A stretch of 64,000 nt of DNA, taken from positions 62,001 through 126,000 of the forward strand of contig DASXGN010000035.1 in NCBI GenBank assembly GCA_036489025.1. The letters run 5' to 3'. Position 1 is the first letter of the stretch. Every line of letters begins with the position of its first letter. Shown in pieces: positions 45,300 to 54,859 of the stretch. The notes under the pieces were generated by a model. That model saw only the letters and a program-made list of their open reading frames with translations, was not told where the DNA came from and did not search any database. The stretch comes from Dryocola sp036489025. GTDB lineage: Bacteria > Pseudomonadota > Gammaproteobacteria > Enterobacterales > Enterobacteriaceae. A program made the position numbers and the translations under genes.

Positions 45300-47282
45300 T
45301 CATGACTTCTGGAATACGCAAACTCCGTGCGCAGGCCCATGCCATACAGCCATCACCACCGGGTTATCCTCCCCGGCAAACGGAGGAATGGCTCGCCACT
45401 CCCCTTCGGGTAATACGATATCGGCGACTTCTTCGGTGGCGTTTATCGTAATAAGCCAACGTTCGCTAAGCAGAATTTGCAGCCGATGGATGCCGTTCTG
45501 CCACTCGTCGGCGTTCAGAGGTTGAGCCTCTTTGTTTAACCAACGCACATTGTCATCGCCTTCCTCCCACCAGCTGTTCCGGGTCAAAGCCGGAATCTTC
45601 TGGCGCAGATGAATCAATGCCGCGGTGAAAGTCGTCAGGCCGTCGTTGCAGTGCTGCCAGTCAAGCCAGGTCAGGGCATTATCCTGACAGTACGCATTGT
45701 TATTGCCGTGCTGGCTGTGCCCGTGTTCATCCCCGGCAAGCAGCATCGGCGTGCCCTGTGAAAGCAGTAACAGCGTTAGCAGCGCATGCACGCTGTCGCG
45801 GCGGCGCTCTTTGATAAGCAGGCTGGCCTCCAGCCCCTCAAACCCATAGTTATTGCTGTAGTTATTGTTTGTCCCATCACGGTTGTCTTCGCCGTTGGCC
45901 TCGTTGTGCTTTTGGTTGAAGCTCACGCAGTCGCGCAGGGTAAAACCGTCATGGGCGGTGATTAAGTTAATGCTGGTTGAAGGCCGCCGCTCACCGTGGC
46001 GATAAACATCGCTGGAACCGGCGAACCGACAGGCAAATCCTCCCAGTGACAGATCCTGCTGCAGCCAGAAACGGCGCATTCCGTCACGAAAATGATCGTT
46101 CCACTCCGCGAAGAGCGGCGGGAAGTTCCCAACCTGATAGCCGCCCGCGCCGATATCCCACGGTTCCGCGATCAGCTTGATCTGCGAAAGAACGGGATCG
46201 TTTTTAATCGCTTCAAACAGCGGGGCGTCCTGGCGAAACTCCGGCGTGCGCCCCATCACCGAGGCAAGATCGAAGCGGAAGCCGTCCACGTGCAGGCTGT
46301 CGACCCAGTAGCGCAGGCAATCTTTAATCTGAGCGACCACGCCGGGGGTGCTTAAATTCAGCGTATTCCCGCAGCCCGTCCAGTTCTGGTAATCGCCGTT
46401 ATCCATTAACCAATAATAGCTACGGTTGTCGATTCCGCTCAGGGAGAGGGTTGGGCCGTCCCGATCCAGTTCTGCGCTGTGATTAAGCACGATGTCGAGG
46501 ATGACCTCGATACCGGCCTTGTGCAGCGCTTTGATGGCGCCGCGCAGCTCGTTGGCGGCGTTGAGCGGATCCTGATTAACCGCGTAATACCCTTCGACGC
46601 AGTAAAAGGCGCGGGGGTTATAGCCCCAGTAGTTGCTTAACCCCAGATGTGAAACGCGCGGTTCGGTAACAAAATGCGCGACCGGCAGCAGCTCCAGCGC
46701 CGTAATCCCCAGCCGCCTGAAGTAGGCGATCATTACCGGGTGGCCGAGCGCCGCGTAGGTGCCGCGCAGCGCTTCGGGAATGCCGGGATGAAGCAGCGTC
46801 AGGCCGCGAACGTGGGCCTCGTAAATGACGGTGTTGCCCCAGGGCGTGCGCAGCGGCTCGTCGTCCTCCCAGTCGAACGTTTCCCTGACCACCACGCATT
46901 TCGCCATGTGCGGGCCGCTGTCTTCCAGGTTCGGCTCATCATAGCCACCGTGCAGATGCGGATGGTTTTCGGCCTCGCCCACGACAACCCGAGCGCAGGG
47001 ATCGAGCAGCAGCTTGGCCGGGTTAAAACGGTGCCCGGCGGCAGGATCCCAGGGGCCGTGTACGCGGTAGCCGTAGAGCAGACCGGGCTTTGCCTCTGGC
47101 AAATAGCCGTGCCAGATATCGCCGGTACGCATCGGCAGGTCGTAGCGCCGTTCGTGCCCGTGTTCGTCAAAGATGCACAGCTCAACCTTTTCGGCATTCG
47201 CGGAAAACAGAGTGAAGTTCACCCCTTTCCCGTCATAGTGCGAGCCGTAAGGCGCTGAATTTCCCGCAGAGAGTTGCGTCAT
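45300..47282 (-). CDS. glgX: GlgX, glycogen debranching enzyme
   Basis: GH13 isoamylase-type enzyme, 660 residues (E. coli 657), that removes limit-dextrin branches left by GlgP. An N-terminal CBM48-like domain (HYDGKGVNFTLFSANAEKVEL) precedes the TIM barrel, with catalytic segments DGFRFDLASV (nucleophile Asp), LIAEPWD (acid/base Glu) and TAHDGFTLRD (Asp). It overlaps glgB by four bases and ends 14 bases before glgC starts. Confidence 0.98.
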   Translation of the reverse strand: MTQLSAGNSAPYGSHYDGKGVNFTLFSANAEKVELCIFDEHGHERRYDLPMRTGDIWHGYLPEAKPGLLYGYRVHGPWDPAAGHRFNPAKLLLDPCARVVVGEAENHPHLHGGYDEPNLEDSGPHMAKCVVVRETFDWEDDEPLRTPWGNTVIYEAHVRGLTLLHPGIPEALRGTYAALGHPVMIAYFRRLGITALELLPVAHFVTEPRVSHLGLSNYWGYNPRAFYCVEGYYAVNQDPLNAANELRGAIKALHKAGIEVILDIVLNHSAELDRDGPTLSLSGIDNRSYYWLMDNGDYQNWTGCGNTLNLSTPGVVAQIKDCLRYWVDSLHVDGFRFDLASVMGRTPEFRQDAPLFEAIKNDPVLSQIKLIAEPWDIGAGGYQVGNFPPLFAEWNDHFRDGMRRFWLQQDLSLGGFACRFAGSSDVYRHGERRPSTSINLITAHDGFTLRDCVSFNQKHNEANGEDNRDGTNNNYSNNYGFEGLEASLLIKERRRDSVHALLTLLLLSQGTPMLLAGDEHGHSQHGNNNAYCQDNALTWLDWQHCNDGLTTFTAALIHLRQKIPALTRNSWWEEGDDNVRWLNKEAQPLNADEWQNGIHRLQILLSERWLITINATEEVADIVLPEGEWRAIPPFAGEDNPVVMAVWHGPAHGVCVFQKS

Positions 47283-49465
47283 TCGCCCTCCCGAACCAGC
47301 CAGACCGTCGCCAGCGGCGGCAGCGTTAAGCTCAGAGAGTGTTTACGCCCGTGGCTGGCAATTTCGTCACTGTGAACCACGCCGCTGTTCCCGGTATTGC
47401 TACCGTGATAGTGCATGGAGTCGGTGTTTAGCTCCTCGCGCCAGCGTCCCGGCTGGTTGATCCCGAAGCGGTAGTGATGACGCGGCACCGGCGTAAAGTT
47501 GCTGGCAACGATCAGCTCGTTGCCCTTCGCATCACGACGCACAAAGATGAACACCGAGTTGGCTTTATCCTCAACCACCAGCCATTCAAAGCCGTAGGCG
47601 TCAAAATCCAGCTCGTGCAGCGCGGCATGGTGCCGATAGGTATGGTTCAGATCGCGCACCAGACGCTGCACGCCGTGATGCCAGTTATCTCCTCCTTCCA
47701 GCAGGTGCCAGTCCAGGCTGCTGTCGTGGTTCCACTCGCGCCCCTGGGCAAACTCATTGCCCATAAACAGCAATTTTTTACCGGGAAAGGCCCACATCCA
47801 GCCGTAATAGGCGCGGAGATTGGCGAACTTCTGCCAGGCATCGCCGGGCATACGGTCAAGAATGGATTTTTTACCGTGGACAACTTCATCGTGAGAAAGC
47901 GGCAGAACAAAGTTTTCGGTGCTGTTATAGAGCATGCCGAAGGTCATTTTGTCGTGGTGATGCTGGCGATAGACCGGATCGAGCTTCATGTAATCCAGCG
48001 TGTCGTGCATCCAGCCGAGATTCCATTTGAACCAGAACCCGAGGCCGCCCATCGACGGCGGGCGCGACACGCCGGCAAAATCGGTGGACTCTTCCGCCAT
48101 GGTCACCGCGCCGGGAGTTTGCTCGCCGATAATGCGATTGGTGCTGCGCAGGAATTCAATTGCCTCTAAGTTTTCACGGCCGCCTTTGTCATTCGGGATC
48201 CACTCACCCGGCTGGCGGCTGTAATCGCGATAAATCATGGAGGCCACCGCATCCACGCGCAGGCCGTCGATGCCAAAGCGTTCAATCCAGTAGAGCGCAT
48301 TGCCCACCAGATAGTTGCTGACCTCGCGCCGACCGTAGTTGTAAATCAGCGTATTCCAGTCCTGGTGATAACCTTCGCGCGGGTCGCCGTGCTCATAAAG
48401 CGACGTGCCGTCAAACTTCGCAAGCCCGGCGTCATCCGTCGGGAAGTGGCCAGGAACCCAGTCGAGCAGGACGTTCAGCCCGGCGGCATGGGCCGCGTTA
48501 ATGAAATAGCGGAAGTCCTCTCGCGTGCCGAAACGGCGGGTCGGCGCGTACAAACCCTGCGGCTGGTAGCCCCAGCTGCCGTCGAAAGGATGCTCGTTAA
48601 TCGGCAGCAGTTCGAGGTGGGTAAAGCCCATCTCTTTAACGTAGGGCACCAGCTGATCCGCCAGTTCGCGGTAGCTGAGCCAGAAATTATTGTCGGCGTG
48701 ACGACGCCAGGAACCCAGATGAACTTCATAGATAGAAATGGGCCGATCGAAGCCGTTGGCCTGTTGCCGCGCCGGGCTAAGAGTGGTTTTTTCCGGCAGG
48801 CCGCAAATAAGCGAGGCGGTTTCCGGGCGCATCTGCGATTCGAAAGCATAGGGGTCGGCCTTCAGGCGCAGATGCCCTTCGATATCAATCAGCTCGAATT
48901 TGTAGAGCTGACCCGGATGCGCGCCGGGAATAAAGAGCTCCCAAATGCCGCTTTCACGACGCAGGCGCATGGGGTGGCGGCGCCCGTCCCAGTAGTTGAA
49001 CTGCCCGACAACGGAAACGCGTCGGGCGTTGGGGGCCCACACGGAGAAGCGCGTGCCGGTCACGCCGTCCATGGTATCCGCATGCGCGCCGAGCGTTTCA
49101 TACGGACGCAGGTGCGTGCCCTCAGACAGCAGCCAGCTGTCGACTTCCTGAATCAGCGGGCCAAAACGATAAGGGTCGTCAATCAGGTTTTCCTGGCCGT
49201 GCCAGACAACGGCGAGCTGATAGCGAAAGGGATTTTTACGACGAGCGATAACACCGCAGAAAAAACCACGCGAGTCGAGGCATTCAAGCTTGCCGACTTT
49301 GCGTCCGGTTTTTGGTTCGATAACCCAGACTTCTGTCGCGTCCGGTAACAGCGCGCGGACTTCCAGCCCGGCGTCCGTCTTGTGCATCCCCAGCAGGGAA
49401 AAGGGGTCGGCAAAATGACCCGCAATGAGCGCATTGATCACGTCTTTTTCTGGAAGAACAGACAT
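47279..49465 (-). CDS. glgB: GlgB, 1,4-alpha-glucan branching enzyme
   Basis: GH13 branching enzyme, 728 residues as in E. coli. Start MSVLPEKDVINALI (49465) is chosen with AGGA eight bases upstream; earlier in-frame residues do not match the family. N-terminal N1/CBM48 domains (KTGRKVGKLECLDSRG; FSVWAPNARRVSVVGQFNYWDGR) precede the barrel with GLRVDAVASMIY (nucleophile Asp), MAEEST (Glu) and LPLSHDEVVHG (Asp). First gene of glgBXCAP; the promoter should lie in the 270-base gap to asd (49466-49735), where I recognise no operator. Confidence 0.98.
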   Translation of the reverse strand: MSVLPEKDVINALIAGHFADPFSLLGMHKTDAGLEVRALLPDATEVWVIEPKTGRKVGKLECLDSRGFFCGVIARRKNPFRYQLAVVWHGQENLIDDPYRFGPLIQEVDSWLLSEGTHLRPYETLGAHADTMDGVTGTRFSVWAPNARRVSVVGQFNYWDGRRHPMRLRRESGIWELFIPGAHPGQLYKFELIDIEGHLRLKADPYAFESQMRPETASLICGLPEKTTLSPARQQANGFDRPISIYEVHLGSWRRHADNNFWLSYRELADQLVPYVKEMGFTHLELLPINEHPFDGSWGYQPQGLYAPTRRFGTREDFRYFINAAHAAGLNVLLDWVPGHFPTDDAGLAKFDGTSLYEHGDPREGYHQDWNTLIYNYGRREVSNYLVGNALYWIERFGIDGLRVDAVASMIYRDYSRQPGEWIPNDKGGRENLEAIEFLRSTNRIIGEQTPGAVTMAEESTDFAGVSRPPSMGGLGFWFKWNLGWMHDTLDYMKLDPVYRQHHHDKMTFGMLYNSTENFVLPLSHDEVVHGKKSILDRMPGDAWQKFANLRAYYGWMWAFPGKKLLFMGNEFAQGREWNHDSSLDWHLLEGGDNWHHGVQRLVRDLNHTYRHHAALHELDFDAYGFEWLVVEDKANSVFIFVRRDAKGNELIVASNFTPVPRHHYRFGINQPGRWREELNTDSMHYHGSNTGNSGVVHSDEIASHGRKHSLSLTLPPLATVWLVREGE

Positions 49466-49693
49466 GGTAATCGTCCTGTTTATTGTATGTGCCACAACAC
49501 CCGGCGCTACGCTTACGCACCTGAATGACACTTATCATTGACCCTAACGGGCAGCGTAAAAAGAACTCCTGTAAGCTGCTCCGCCCAACTAACCACCACG
49601 ACGATTTTGACCGCCCTGACTTAAGCATAGCCAACGTGCTGTTTTACCCCCTGGAAATAATTAAAGACGGGCGTCTACTCCATGTATGACGCG

Positions 49694-49720
49694 AAAAAAA
49701 AGGGGCTGCAATGCCCCTTT
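49694..49720 (-). terminator. Terminator of asd
   Basis: On the minus strand AAAGGGGC and GCCCCTT form a stem around a six-base loop, followed by a run of T (the A tract at 49694-49701). It starts 16 bases after the asd stop. Confidence 0.9.
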
Positions 49721-49735
49721 GTTATGTAAGTGTAA

Positions 49736-50842
49736 TTATGCGAGCAACCGCAACATTCTGCGTAAAGGTTCCGCAGCGCCCCACAATAACTGGTCACCGA
49801 CGGTAAAGGCAGAAAGATATTCTGGTCCCATATTCAGCTTGCGCAGACGGCCAACCGGCGTGGTCAGCGTGCCGGTGACGGCCGCCGGAGTCAGCTCACG
49901 CATCGTGATTTCACGATCGTTCGGCACCACTTTAGCCCAGTCGTTATGGGCGCTCAGCATCGCTTCGATGGTAGGAATCGACACGTCTTTTTTCAGCTTG
50001 ATGGTAAAAGCCTGGCTGTGGCAGCGCAGCGCGCCGATACGCACACAAAGCCCGTCGATCGGAATCACGCTGCCGCTATTCAGAATTTTGTTGGTTTCAG
50101 CCTGGCCTTTCCATTCTTCACGAGTCTGGCCGTTATCGAGCTGCTTATCGATCCATGGAATCAGGCTGCCCGCTAAAGGCACACCGAAGTTGTCGACCGG
50201 CAGACCGCCGCCGCGAGTCAGATCGGTAACTTTGCGTTCAATATTGAGAATAGCGGAAGCCGGGTCGGCCAGTTCGCCGGCGACGTGATTGTGCAGGTGG
50301 CCCATCTGGCTCAGCAGTTCACGCATGTGGCGCGCGCCGCCTCCGGATGCCGCCTGGTAAGTGGCGACGGAAACCCAGTCGACCAGGTCATTAGCAAACA
50401 GGCCGCCCAAAGACATTAGCATCAGGCTCACGGTGCAGTTGCCGCCAACGAAGGTTTTCACACCGTTATTCAACCCTTCCTGGATAACGTGCTGGTTTAC
50501 CGGGTCGAGAATGATGATCGCGTCATCTTTCATCCGCAGCGAGGACGCGGCGTCAATCCAGTAGCCCTGCCAGCCGCTTTCACGAAGCTTTGGGTAGATT
50601 TCATTGGTATAATCGCCGCCCTGGCAGGTAATGATGATGTCCAGCGCCTTCAGCGCTTCCAGGTCGAATGCGTCCTGCAACGTGCCGGTCGTCTGGCCCG
50701 CGAAAGAGGGCGCGGCCTGGCCGAGCTGGGAAGTGGAGAAGAAAACGGGACGAATGGCGTCAAAGTCACGCTCTTCTACCATGCGCTGCATGAGTACAGA
50801 GCCGACCATACCGCGCCAGCCAACAAAACCAACATTTTTCAT
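49736..50842 (-). CDS. asd: Aspartate-semialdehyde dehydrogenase
   Basis: Converts aspartyl phosphate to aspartate semialdehyde for lysine, threonine, methionine and diaminopimelate synthesis; 368 residues (E. coli 367). The N-terminal NADP motif VGWRGMVGSVL is clear, with the catalytic Cys136 in GGNCTVSLM and the substrate-binding RCHSQAF. It is a separate transcription unit from glgB, divergent from yhgN. No lysine riboswitch is apparent upstream. Confidence 0.98.
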   Translation of the reverse strand: MKNVGFVGWRGMVGSVLMQRMVEERDFDAIRPVFFSTSQLGQAAPSFAGQTTGTLQDAFDLEALKALDIIITCQGGDYTNEIYPKLRESGWQGYWIDAASSLRMKDDAIIILDPVNQHVIQEGLNNGVKTFVGGNCTVSLMLMSLGGLFANDLVDWVSVATYQAASGGGARHMRELLSQMGHLHNHVAGELADPASAILNIERKVTDLTRGGGLPVDNFGVPLAGSLIPWIDKQLDNGQTREEWKGQAETNKILNSGSVIPIDGLCVRIGALRCHSQAFTIKLKKDVSIPTIEAMLSAHNDWAKVVPNDREITMRELTPAAVTGTLTTPVGRLRKLNMGPEYLSAFTVGDQLLWGAAEPLRRMLRLLA

Positions 50843-51007
50843 AGCGACTTATCCGTGCTGAGGTGTGTGCAATGTGTGCATGAATGGAACTGTCATCCAC
50901 CTTACAAAATGCAGCCAAAGTCGCAAGTGAAATTAATCAATGATATCCGCTGCATCAGAAACAAAGCTTATTAGCGGGAAGCTTGTTCTTTTTTTTGGGG
51001 AAGACAG

Positions 51008-51601
51008 ATGAACGAAATTATATCCGCCGCGGTGCTGCTGATTCTGATTATGGATCCGCTGGGCAACCTGCCTATTTTTATGTCGGTGCTCAAGCACACC
51101 GAGCCGAAGCGCCGCCGGAAAATCATGATCCGCGAGCTGCTGATTGCGCTGCTGCTGATGCTGATTTTCTTATTTGCCGGGGAAAAGATTCTCGCATTTC
51201 TTAATCTGCGGGCGGAAACCGTGTCGATTTCCGGCGGTATTATTCTGTTCTTAATCGCCATTAAGATGATTTTCCCCAGCCAGGAAGGCAGCGCTTCCGG
51301 CCTGCCCGCGGGCGAGGAGCCGTTTATCGTGCCGCTGGCCATCCCGCTGGTTGCCGGGCCTTCTTTGCTGGCTACCCTGATGCTGCTGTCGCATCAGTAT
51401 CCCGGCCAGATGGGCCATCTTGTCGCCGCGCTGATGCTGGCCTGGGGCGGCACGGTAGCCATTCTGCTGCAATCTTCGCTGTTTCTGCGCCTGCTGGGTG
51501 AAAAAGGCGTGAACGCGCTGGAGCGCCTGATGGGCCTGGTGCTGATTATGATTTCCACCCAGATGTTCCTCGACGGCATTCGGACATGGATGCAGGGCTG
51601 A
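51008..51601 (+). CDS. yhgN: YhgN, MarC-family inner-membrane protein
   Basis: Encodes 197 residues, the same length as E. coli YhgN, with about six predicted transmembrane segments. Family signatures include LILIMDPLGNLPIF at the N-terminus, the IALVAGPS-like PLVAGPSLLATLML centre and the C-terminal RLMGLVLIMISTQMFLDGI. Function is unknown; MarC proteins were once linked to antibiotic resistance, but this was later withdrawn. AAGACAG precedes ATG; it is divergent from asd. Confidence 0.95.
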   Translation: MNEIISAAVLLILIMDPLGNLPIFMSVLKHTEPKRRRKIMIRELLIALLLMLIFLFAGEKILAFLNLRAETVSISGGIILFLIAIKMIFPSQEGSASGLPAGEEPFIVPLAIPLVAGPSLLATLMLLSHQYPGQMGHLVAALMLAWGGTVAILLQSSLFLRLLGEKGVNALERLMGLVLIMISTQMFLDGIRTWMQG

Positions 51602-51650
51602 TTTGAACCGTGACACAGCTGAGGAAAGAAGAACAAACCGATCGTTAATA

Positions 51651-51684
51651 AAAAGGGCAGATAACTTTCGTTATCTGCCCTTTT
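51651..51684. terminator. Bidirectional terminator between yhgN and gntU
   Basis: A 15-base perfect stem, AAAAGGGCAGATAAC and GTTATCTGCCCTTTT, with a TTTC loop, flanked by A and T tracts, separates two convergent genes. Confidence 0.93.
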
Positions 51685-51700
51685 CCTCATTTCAGAAAAC

Positions 51701-53041
51701 TTAAGAGAGCAGCGTGAACGCTATCATCCCGACAATCGCGCCGGTGGTGCCGAGAATGGTTTCCATCATGGTCCAGGTTTTCAGCGTCTGGGCTTCCGTC
51801 GCGCCGGTAAATTTACCGAACAGCCAGAAACCAGCGTCGTTGACGTGGCTGACCACAATTGAGCCGCCTGCGATACAAATCGACAGGGCTGCCATCTGTG
51901 CGCCGGAGTAGTTCAGCTGTTCGATAACCGGCATCACCAGGCCAACCGCCGTTAAGCAAGCCACGGTAGCGGAACCCTGAATAATACGCACGGCCGCGGC
52001 CAGCACGAAGCAGGTAACCGCGATGGGCAGACCCAGCCCCGTCAGCGCTTCGCCCAAAGCAGGGCCCACGCCGGAATCAACCAGAACCTGTTTGAACACG
52101 CCACCGGCACCGATAACCAGCAGGATGATCCCCGCAGGCTGTAGCGCGGTCCCGCAGATTTCCATGACCTTCTCTTTCGGCATACCGCGACGAATCGCCA
52201 GGCCGTAAGTGGCCACCAGGCACGCCACCAGAATCGCCGTAAACGGATGGCCGATAAACTCCAGCCATTCGTACAGCGTGGAACCTTCCGTCACAAAGCG
52301 CGCCGCGATTGTTTTCAGGCCAACCAGCACCAGCGGCAGCAGGATCAGCGACAGGCTGAAGCCAAATGAAGGCAGCTTACCTTCGCCCAGGTGCGGTTCG
52401 GAGATATCTTCCGGGATGTGCAGCTCAACGTATTTGCTGATGAAGTTACCGAACAGCGGGCCGGCGATAATCATGCCGGGAATGGCCGCACACAGGCCAA
52501 TCAGAATCATCCAGCCAAAGTCCGCGTGCATCTGGGAAGCCAGCAGCATTGGCGCAGGCCCAGGCAGCAGGAACGCAGCGGCAGCGGCAACGCCCGCAAA
52601 CAGTGGAATCACCAGCTTAACGAGGTTGGTGCCGGTGTGACGCGCCATGGAAAATGCCACGCTAATCAGCAGCACGATCGCCACCTCAAAGAACAGCGGC
52701 AGCGCGCAGATCAAACCCGCCAGGCCAATCGCGTAGTGCGCGCGGCTGTGGCCGAAGGACTTAAGCATTTTGACCGCAATCTGGTCAACCGCTCCGGTCT
52801 CATGAAGAATTTTGCCGAACATCGCGCCGAGCGCGACGACGATAGCCAGGAAGCCCAGCGTACCGCCCATCCCTTTTTCCATGGTTGCCGCGATTTTGTC
52901 GAGCGGCATGCCGGAAAATAGCCCGGCACCAATAGAAACCACCATCAAAGCCACGAAGGCGTGCATACGGGCCTTCATCACTAAAAACAGCAGCAGCAAA
53001 ACGGAGCCGACAGCCGTCAAAACAAGCGTTAATGTACTCAC
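51701..53041 (-). CDS. gntU: GntU, low-affinity gluconate transporter
   Basis: Inner-membrane GntP-family permease, 446 residues as in E. coli, with some 12 or more hydrophobic segments and family motifs GGTLGFLAIVVALGAMFGK and AGGSIVVSHVNDAGFWLF. It imports gluconate, which GntK then phosphorylates. It is coupled to gntK by a four-base overlap (ATGA). Confidence 0.98.
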   Translation of the reverse strand: MSTLTLVLTAVGSVLLLLFLVMKARMHAFVALMVVSIGAGLFSGMPLDKIAATMEKGMGGTLGFLAIVVALGAMFGKILHETGAVDQIAVKMLKSFGHSRAHYAIGLAGLICALPLFFEVAIVLLISVAFSMARHTGTNLVKLVIPLFAGVAAAAAFLLPGPAPMLLASQMHADFGWMILIGLCAAIPGMIIAGPLFGNFISKYVELHIPEDISEPHLGEGKLPSFGFSLSLILLPLVLVGLKTIAARFVTEGSTLYEWLEFIGHPFTAILVACLVATYGLAIRRGMPKEKVMEICGTALQPAGIILLVIGAGGVFKQVLVDSGVGPALGEALTGLGLPIAVTCFVLAAAVRIIQGSATVACLTAVGLVMPVIEQLNYSGAQMAALSICIAGGSIVVSHVNDAGFWLFGKFTGATEAQTLKTWTMMETILGTTGAIVGMIAFTLLS

Positions 53042-53571
53042 TGCGCACTGCCTTTGTTGATTAGTGCAATGGTGCTGGCGACAACGCCGTCCAGCGGCTG
53101 GTCAATATCCACAACCAGCACGTCTTTCTCTTCTGCCTGCGGTTCCTGCAGCGTTTCAAACTGGGTAACCAGCATCTGCGTTTTGAAGAAGTGACCTTTA
53201 CGCGCCTTCAGGCGGTTTTCGATAACCTCGAAGTCACCTTTCATATAGATAAAGGACAGGTTCGGATTGCCGTCGCGCAGCTGGTCGCGGTAATCCTTTT
53301 TCAACGCGGAACACACAATCAGGGAAACTTTATTCGTACGCTGCATCGCGAACGCGGCGTCGTTTAAGGCTTTCAGCCACGGCTTGCGATCTTCATCATT
53401 CAACGGCTCGCCGGAGGCCATTTTCATGATGTTGCTGCGCGGGTGCAGGAAATCACCGTCGAGGAAGGCGGCTTTCAGCTGGTGCGCCACTTCACTGGCT
53501 ACGGCGGATTTACCGCTGCCAGAAACGCCCATCAGGACATAGATGTGGTGGTCATGGTTAGTAGTGCTCAT
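53038..53571 (-). CDS. gntK: GntK, gluconokinase
   Basis: Phosphorylates gluconate to 6-phosphogluconate for the Entner-Doudoroff and pentose phosphate pathways; 177 residues (E. coli 175). The P-loop GVSGSGKS is at residues 15-22; LDGDFLHPRSNI and CSALKKDYRD are gluconate-kinase signatures. First gene of gntKU, with GntR and CRP sites upstream. Confidence 0.98.
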   Translation of the reverse strand: MSTTNHDHHIYVLMGVSGSGKSAVASEVAHQLKAAFLDGDFLHPRSNIMKMASGEPLNDEDRKPWLKALNDAAFAMQRTNKVSLIVCSALKKDYRDQLRDGNPNLSFIYMKGDFEVIENRLKARKGHFFKTQMLVTQFETLQEPQAEEKDVLVVDIDQPLDGVVASTIALINKGSAQ

Positions 53572-53638
53572 AGCGTAGCTCCGACTGGCACAAGAATTAC
53601 TGAGTTATTCAGCCCCGGTACATAATCACTCTGCGCAA

Positions 53639-53666
53639 TTGTTACGGGTAACTGTTATCGGTAACA
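53639..53666. promoter_or_regulatory. Two GntR operators upstream of gntKU
   Basis: Two palindromes lie side by side: GTTACGGGTAAC (53641-53652) and TGTTATCGGTAACA (53653-53666), both close to the GntR operator form TGTTACC-GGTAACA. They sit 70-95 bases upstream of gntK. GntR derepression by gluconate is established in E. coli. Confidence 0.75.
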
Positions 53667-53721
53667 TTGTCCTGAGTGGTCGGGCAATAAGCAATAACCA
53701 TTATGTTGCAAAGTGAATAAG

Positions 53722-53737
53722 TGTGAACTACGTCAAC
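53722..53737. promoter_or_regulatory. CRP site upstream of gntKU
   Basis: TGTGA-ACTACG-TCAAC matches the CRP consensus at nine of ten core positions. It lies between the gntR stop and the GntR operators, as expected for a catabolite-activated gntKU promoter. Confidence 0.65.
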
Positions 53738-53748
53738 TTTTAGCCGAA

Positions 53749-54744
53749 CTAAATTGAGCCGCCCGGAGAGAGCGTAAAGCCCAGGTCCAGCATCTTAACC
53801 GGGATGGTTTCGCCGCGAATCCGCGCCAGCAGATGCTCTGCGCCAATGCGCCCCATGCGCTCACGCGGCGTCAGCACGCTGGCCAGGCGTGGTTCCATCA
53901 CCTGGCCGATATCATGACCGTGGAAACCGGCAATCGCCATATCCTGCGGGATCTTCAGCCCCTGACGCTGGCATTCAAACGCTGCGCCGACGGCTAAGTC
54001 ATCGTTGGTGCAGAAGATACTGTCGAGCTGAGGATATTCACGCCTTGCCTGGCGGAACAGTTCGATACCGGTGGAATATGAAGAGGATTGCTCAACCATC
54101 ACGCTGTAAGGCACCAGACCCGCATCGCGCATCGCCTGCTCGTAGCCGTGCTGCTTGATAACGGTACGTTCATCAAGCCGTGCGCCAAGATAGGCCACGT
54201 GGCGGTGTCCGCGCGCAATAATGGCGGCGGTCATTTGACGCGCGGCTTCAAAGTTGTCGAAACCTACCGCGATATCCAGGCAGGGAGAAACGCTGTCCAT
54301 CAGCTCAACCACCGGAATACCCGCCACCTCAATCATTTTGAGCGTGCGCGGCGTGTGGGTGCGTTCGGTCAGGATCAGGCCATCGATATTCCAGGAAAGC
54401 ATCGATTCCAGACGCTCTTCTTCCAGCTCCGGCTTATAGCCGTAGTGGGCGAGCATCGTCTGGTAGCCGTAAGCGTCGATGACGTTTTCGATGCCGCGCA
54501 GCACTTCAGCAAAAACCTGGTTGGTCAGGGAGGGTAAAAGCACGCCGATGGCGCGGCTGGTAGAATTGGAAAGAATATCGGGTGCCCGGTTGGGAATGTA
54601 GCCCAGCTCGTCTAACGCCGCGGCAATTTTTACCTGTAGCGCGGCAGAAACCTGATCGGGATTGCGCAGGAAACGGCTCACCGTCATTTTAGTGACCCCA
54701 ACGCGATCTGCAACATCCTGTAGTACCGGTCTTTTCTTTTTCAT
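53749..54744 (-). CDS. gntR: GntR, gluconate utilisation repressor (LacI family)
   Basis: Encodes 331 residues, as in E. coli. The N-terminal LacI HTH reads LQDVADRVGVTKMTVSRFLRNP, followed by a periplasmic-binding-protein-like effector domain. It represses gntKU and other gluconate genes; gluconate releases it. Its stop lies close to the gntKU promoter region, so transcription from gntR may run into gntKU. Confidence 0.98.
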   Translation of the reverse strand: MKKKRPVLQDVADRVGVTKMTVSRFLRNPDQVSAALQVKIAAALDELGYIPNRAPDILSNSTSRAIGVLLPSLTNQVFAEVLRGIENVIDAYGYQTMLAHYGYKPELEEERLESMLSWNIDGLILTERTHTPRTLKMIEVAGIPVVELMDSVSPCLDIAVGFDNFEAARQMTAAIIARGHRHVAYLGARLDERTVIKQHGYEQAMRDAGLVPYSVMVEQSSSYSTGIELFRQARREYPQLDSIFCTNDDLAVGAAFECQRQGLKIPQDMAIAGFHGHDIGQVMEPRLASVLTPRERMGRIGAEHLLARIRGETIPVKMLDLGFTLSPGGSI

Positions 54745-54795
54745 TTTCCCTGCGCGCTTCTCAAATATCGACGAAGAAGTTTAGCACGGAGAAAG

Positions 54796-54828
54796 CACAT
54801 CCTTCCCCTGTTTCAGGAGAAGGATGTG
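54796..54828. repeat. Hairpin between yhhW and gntR
   Basis: CACATCCTTC (54796-54805) pairs with GAAGGATGTG (54819-54828), extended by CCTG/CAGG around a TTT loop after one mismatch. It may end yhhW transcription (the stop is at 54860), but no T tract follows. Confidence 0.5.
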
Positions 54829-54859
54829 ACGGGTAACTCTTGAGTCTTAGCGGCAGCGA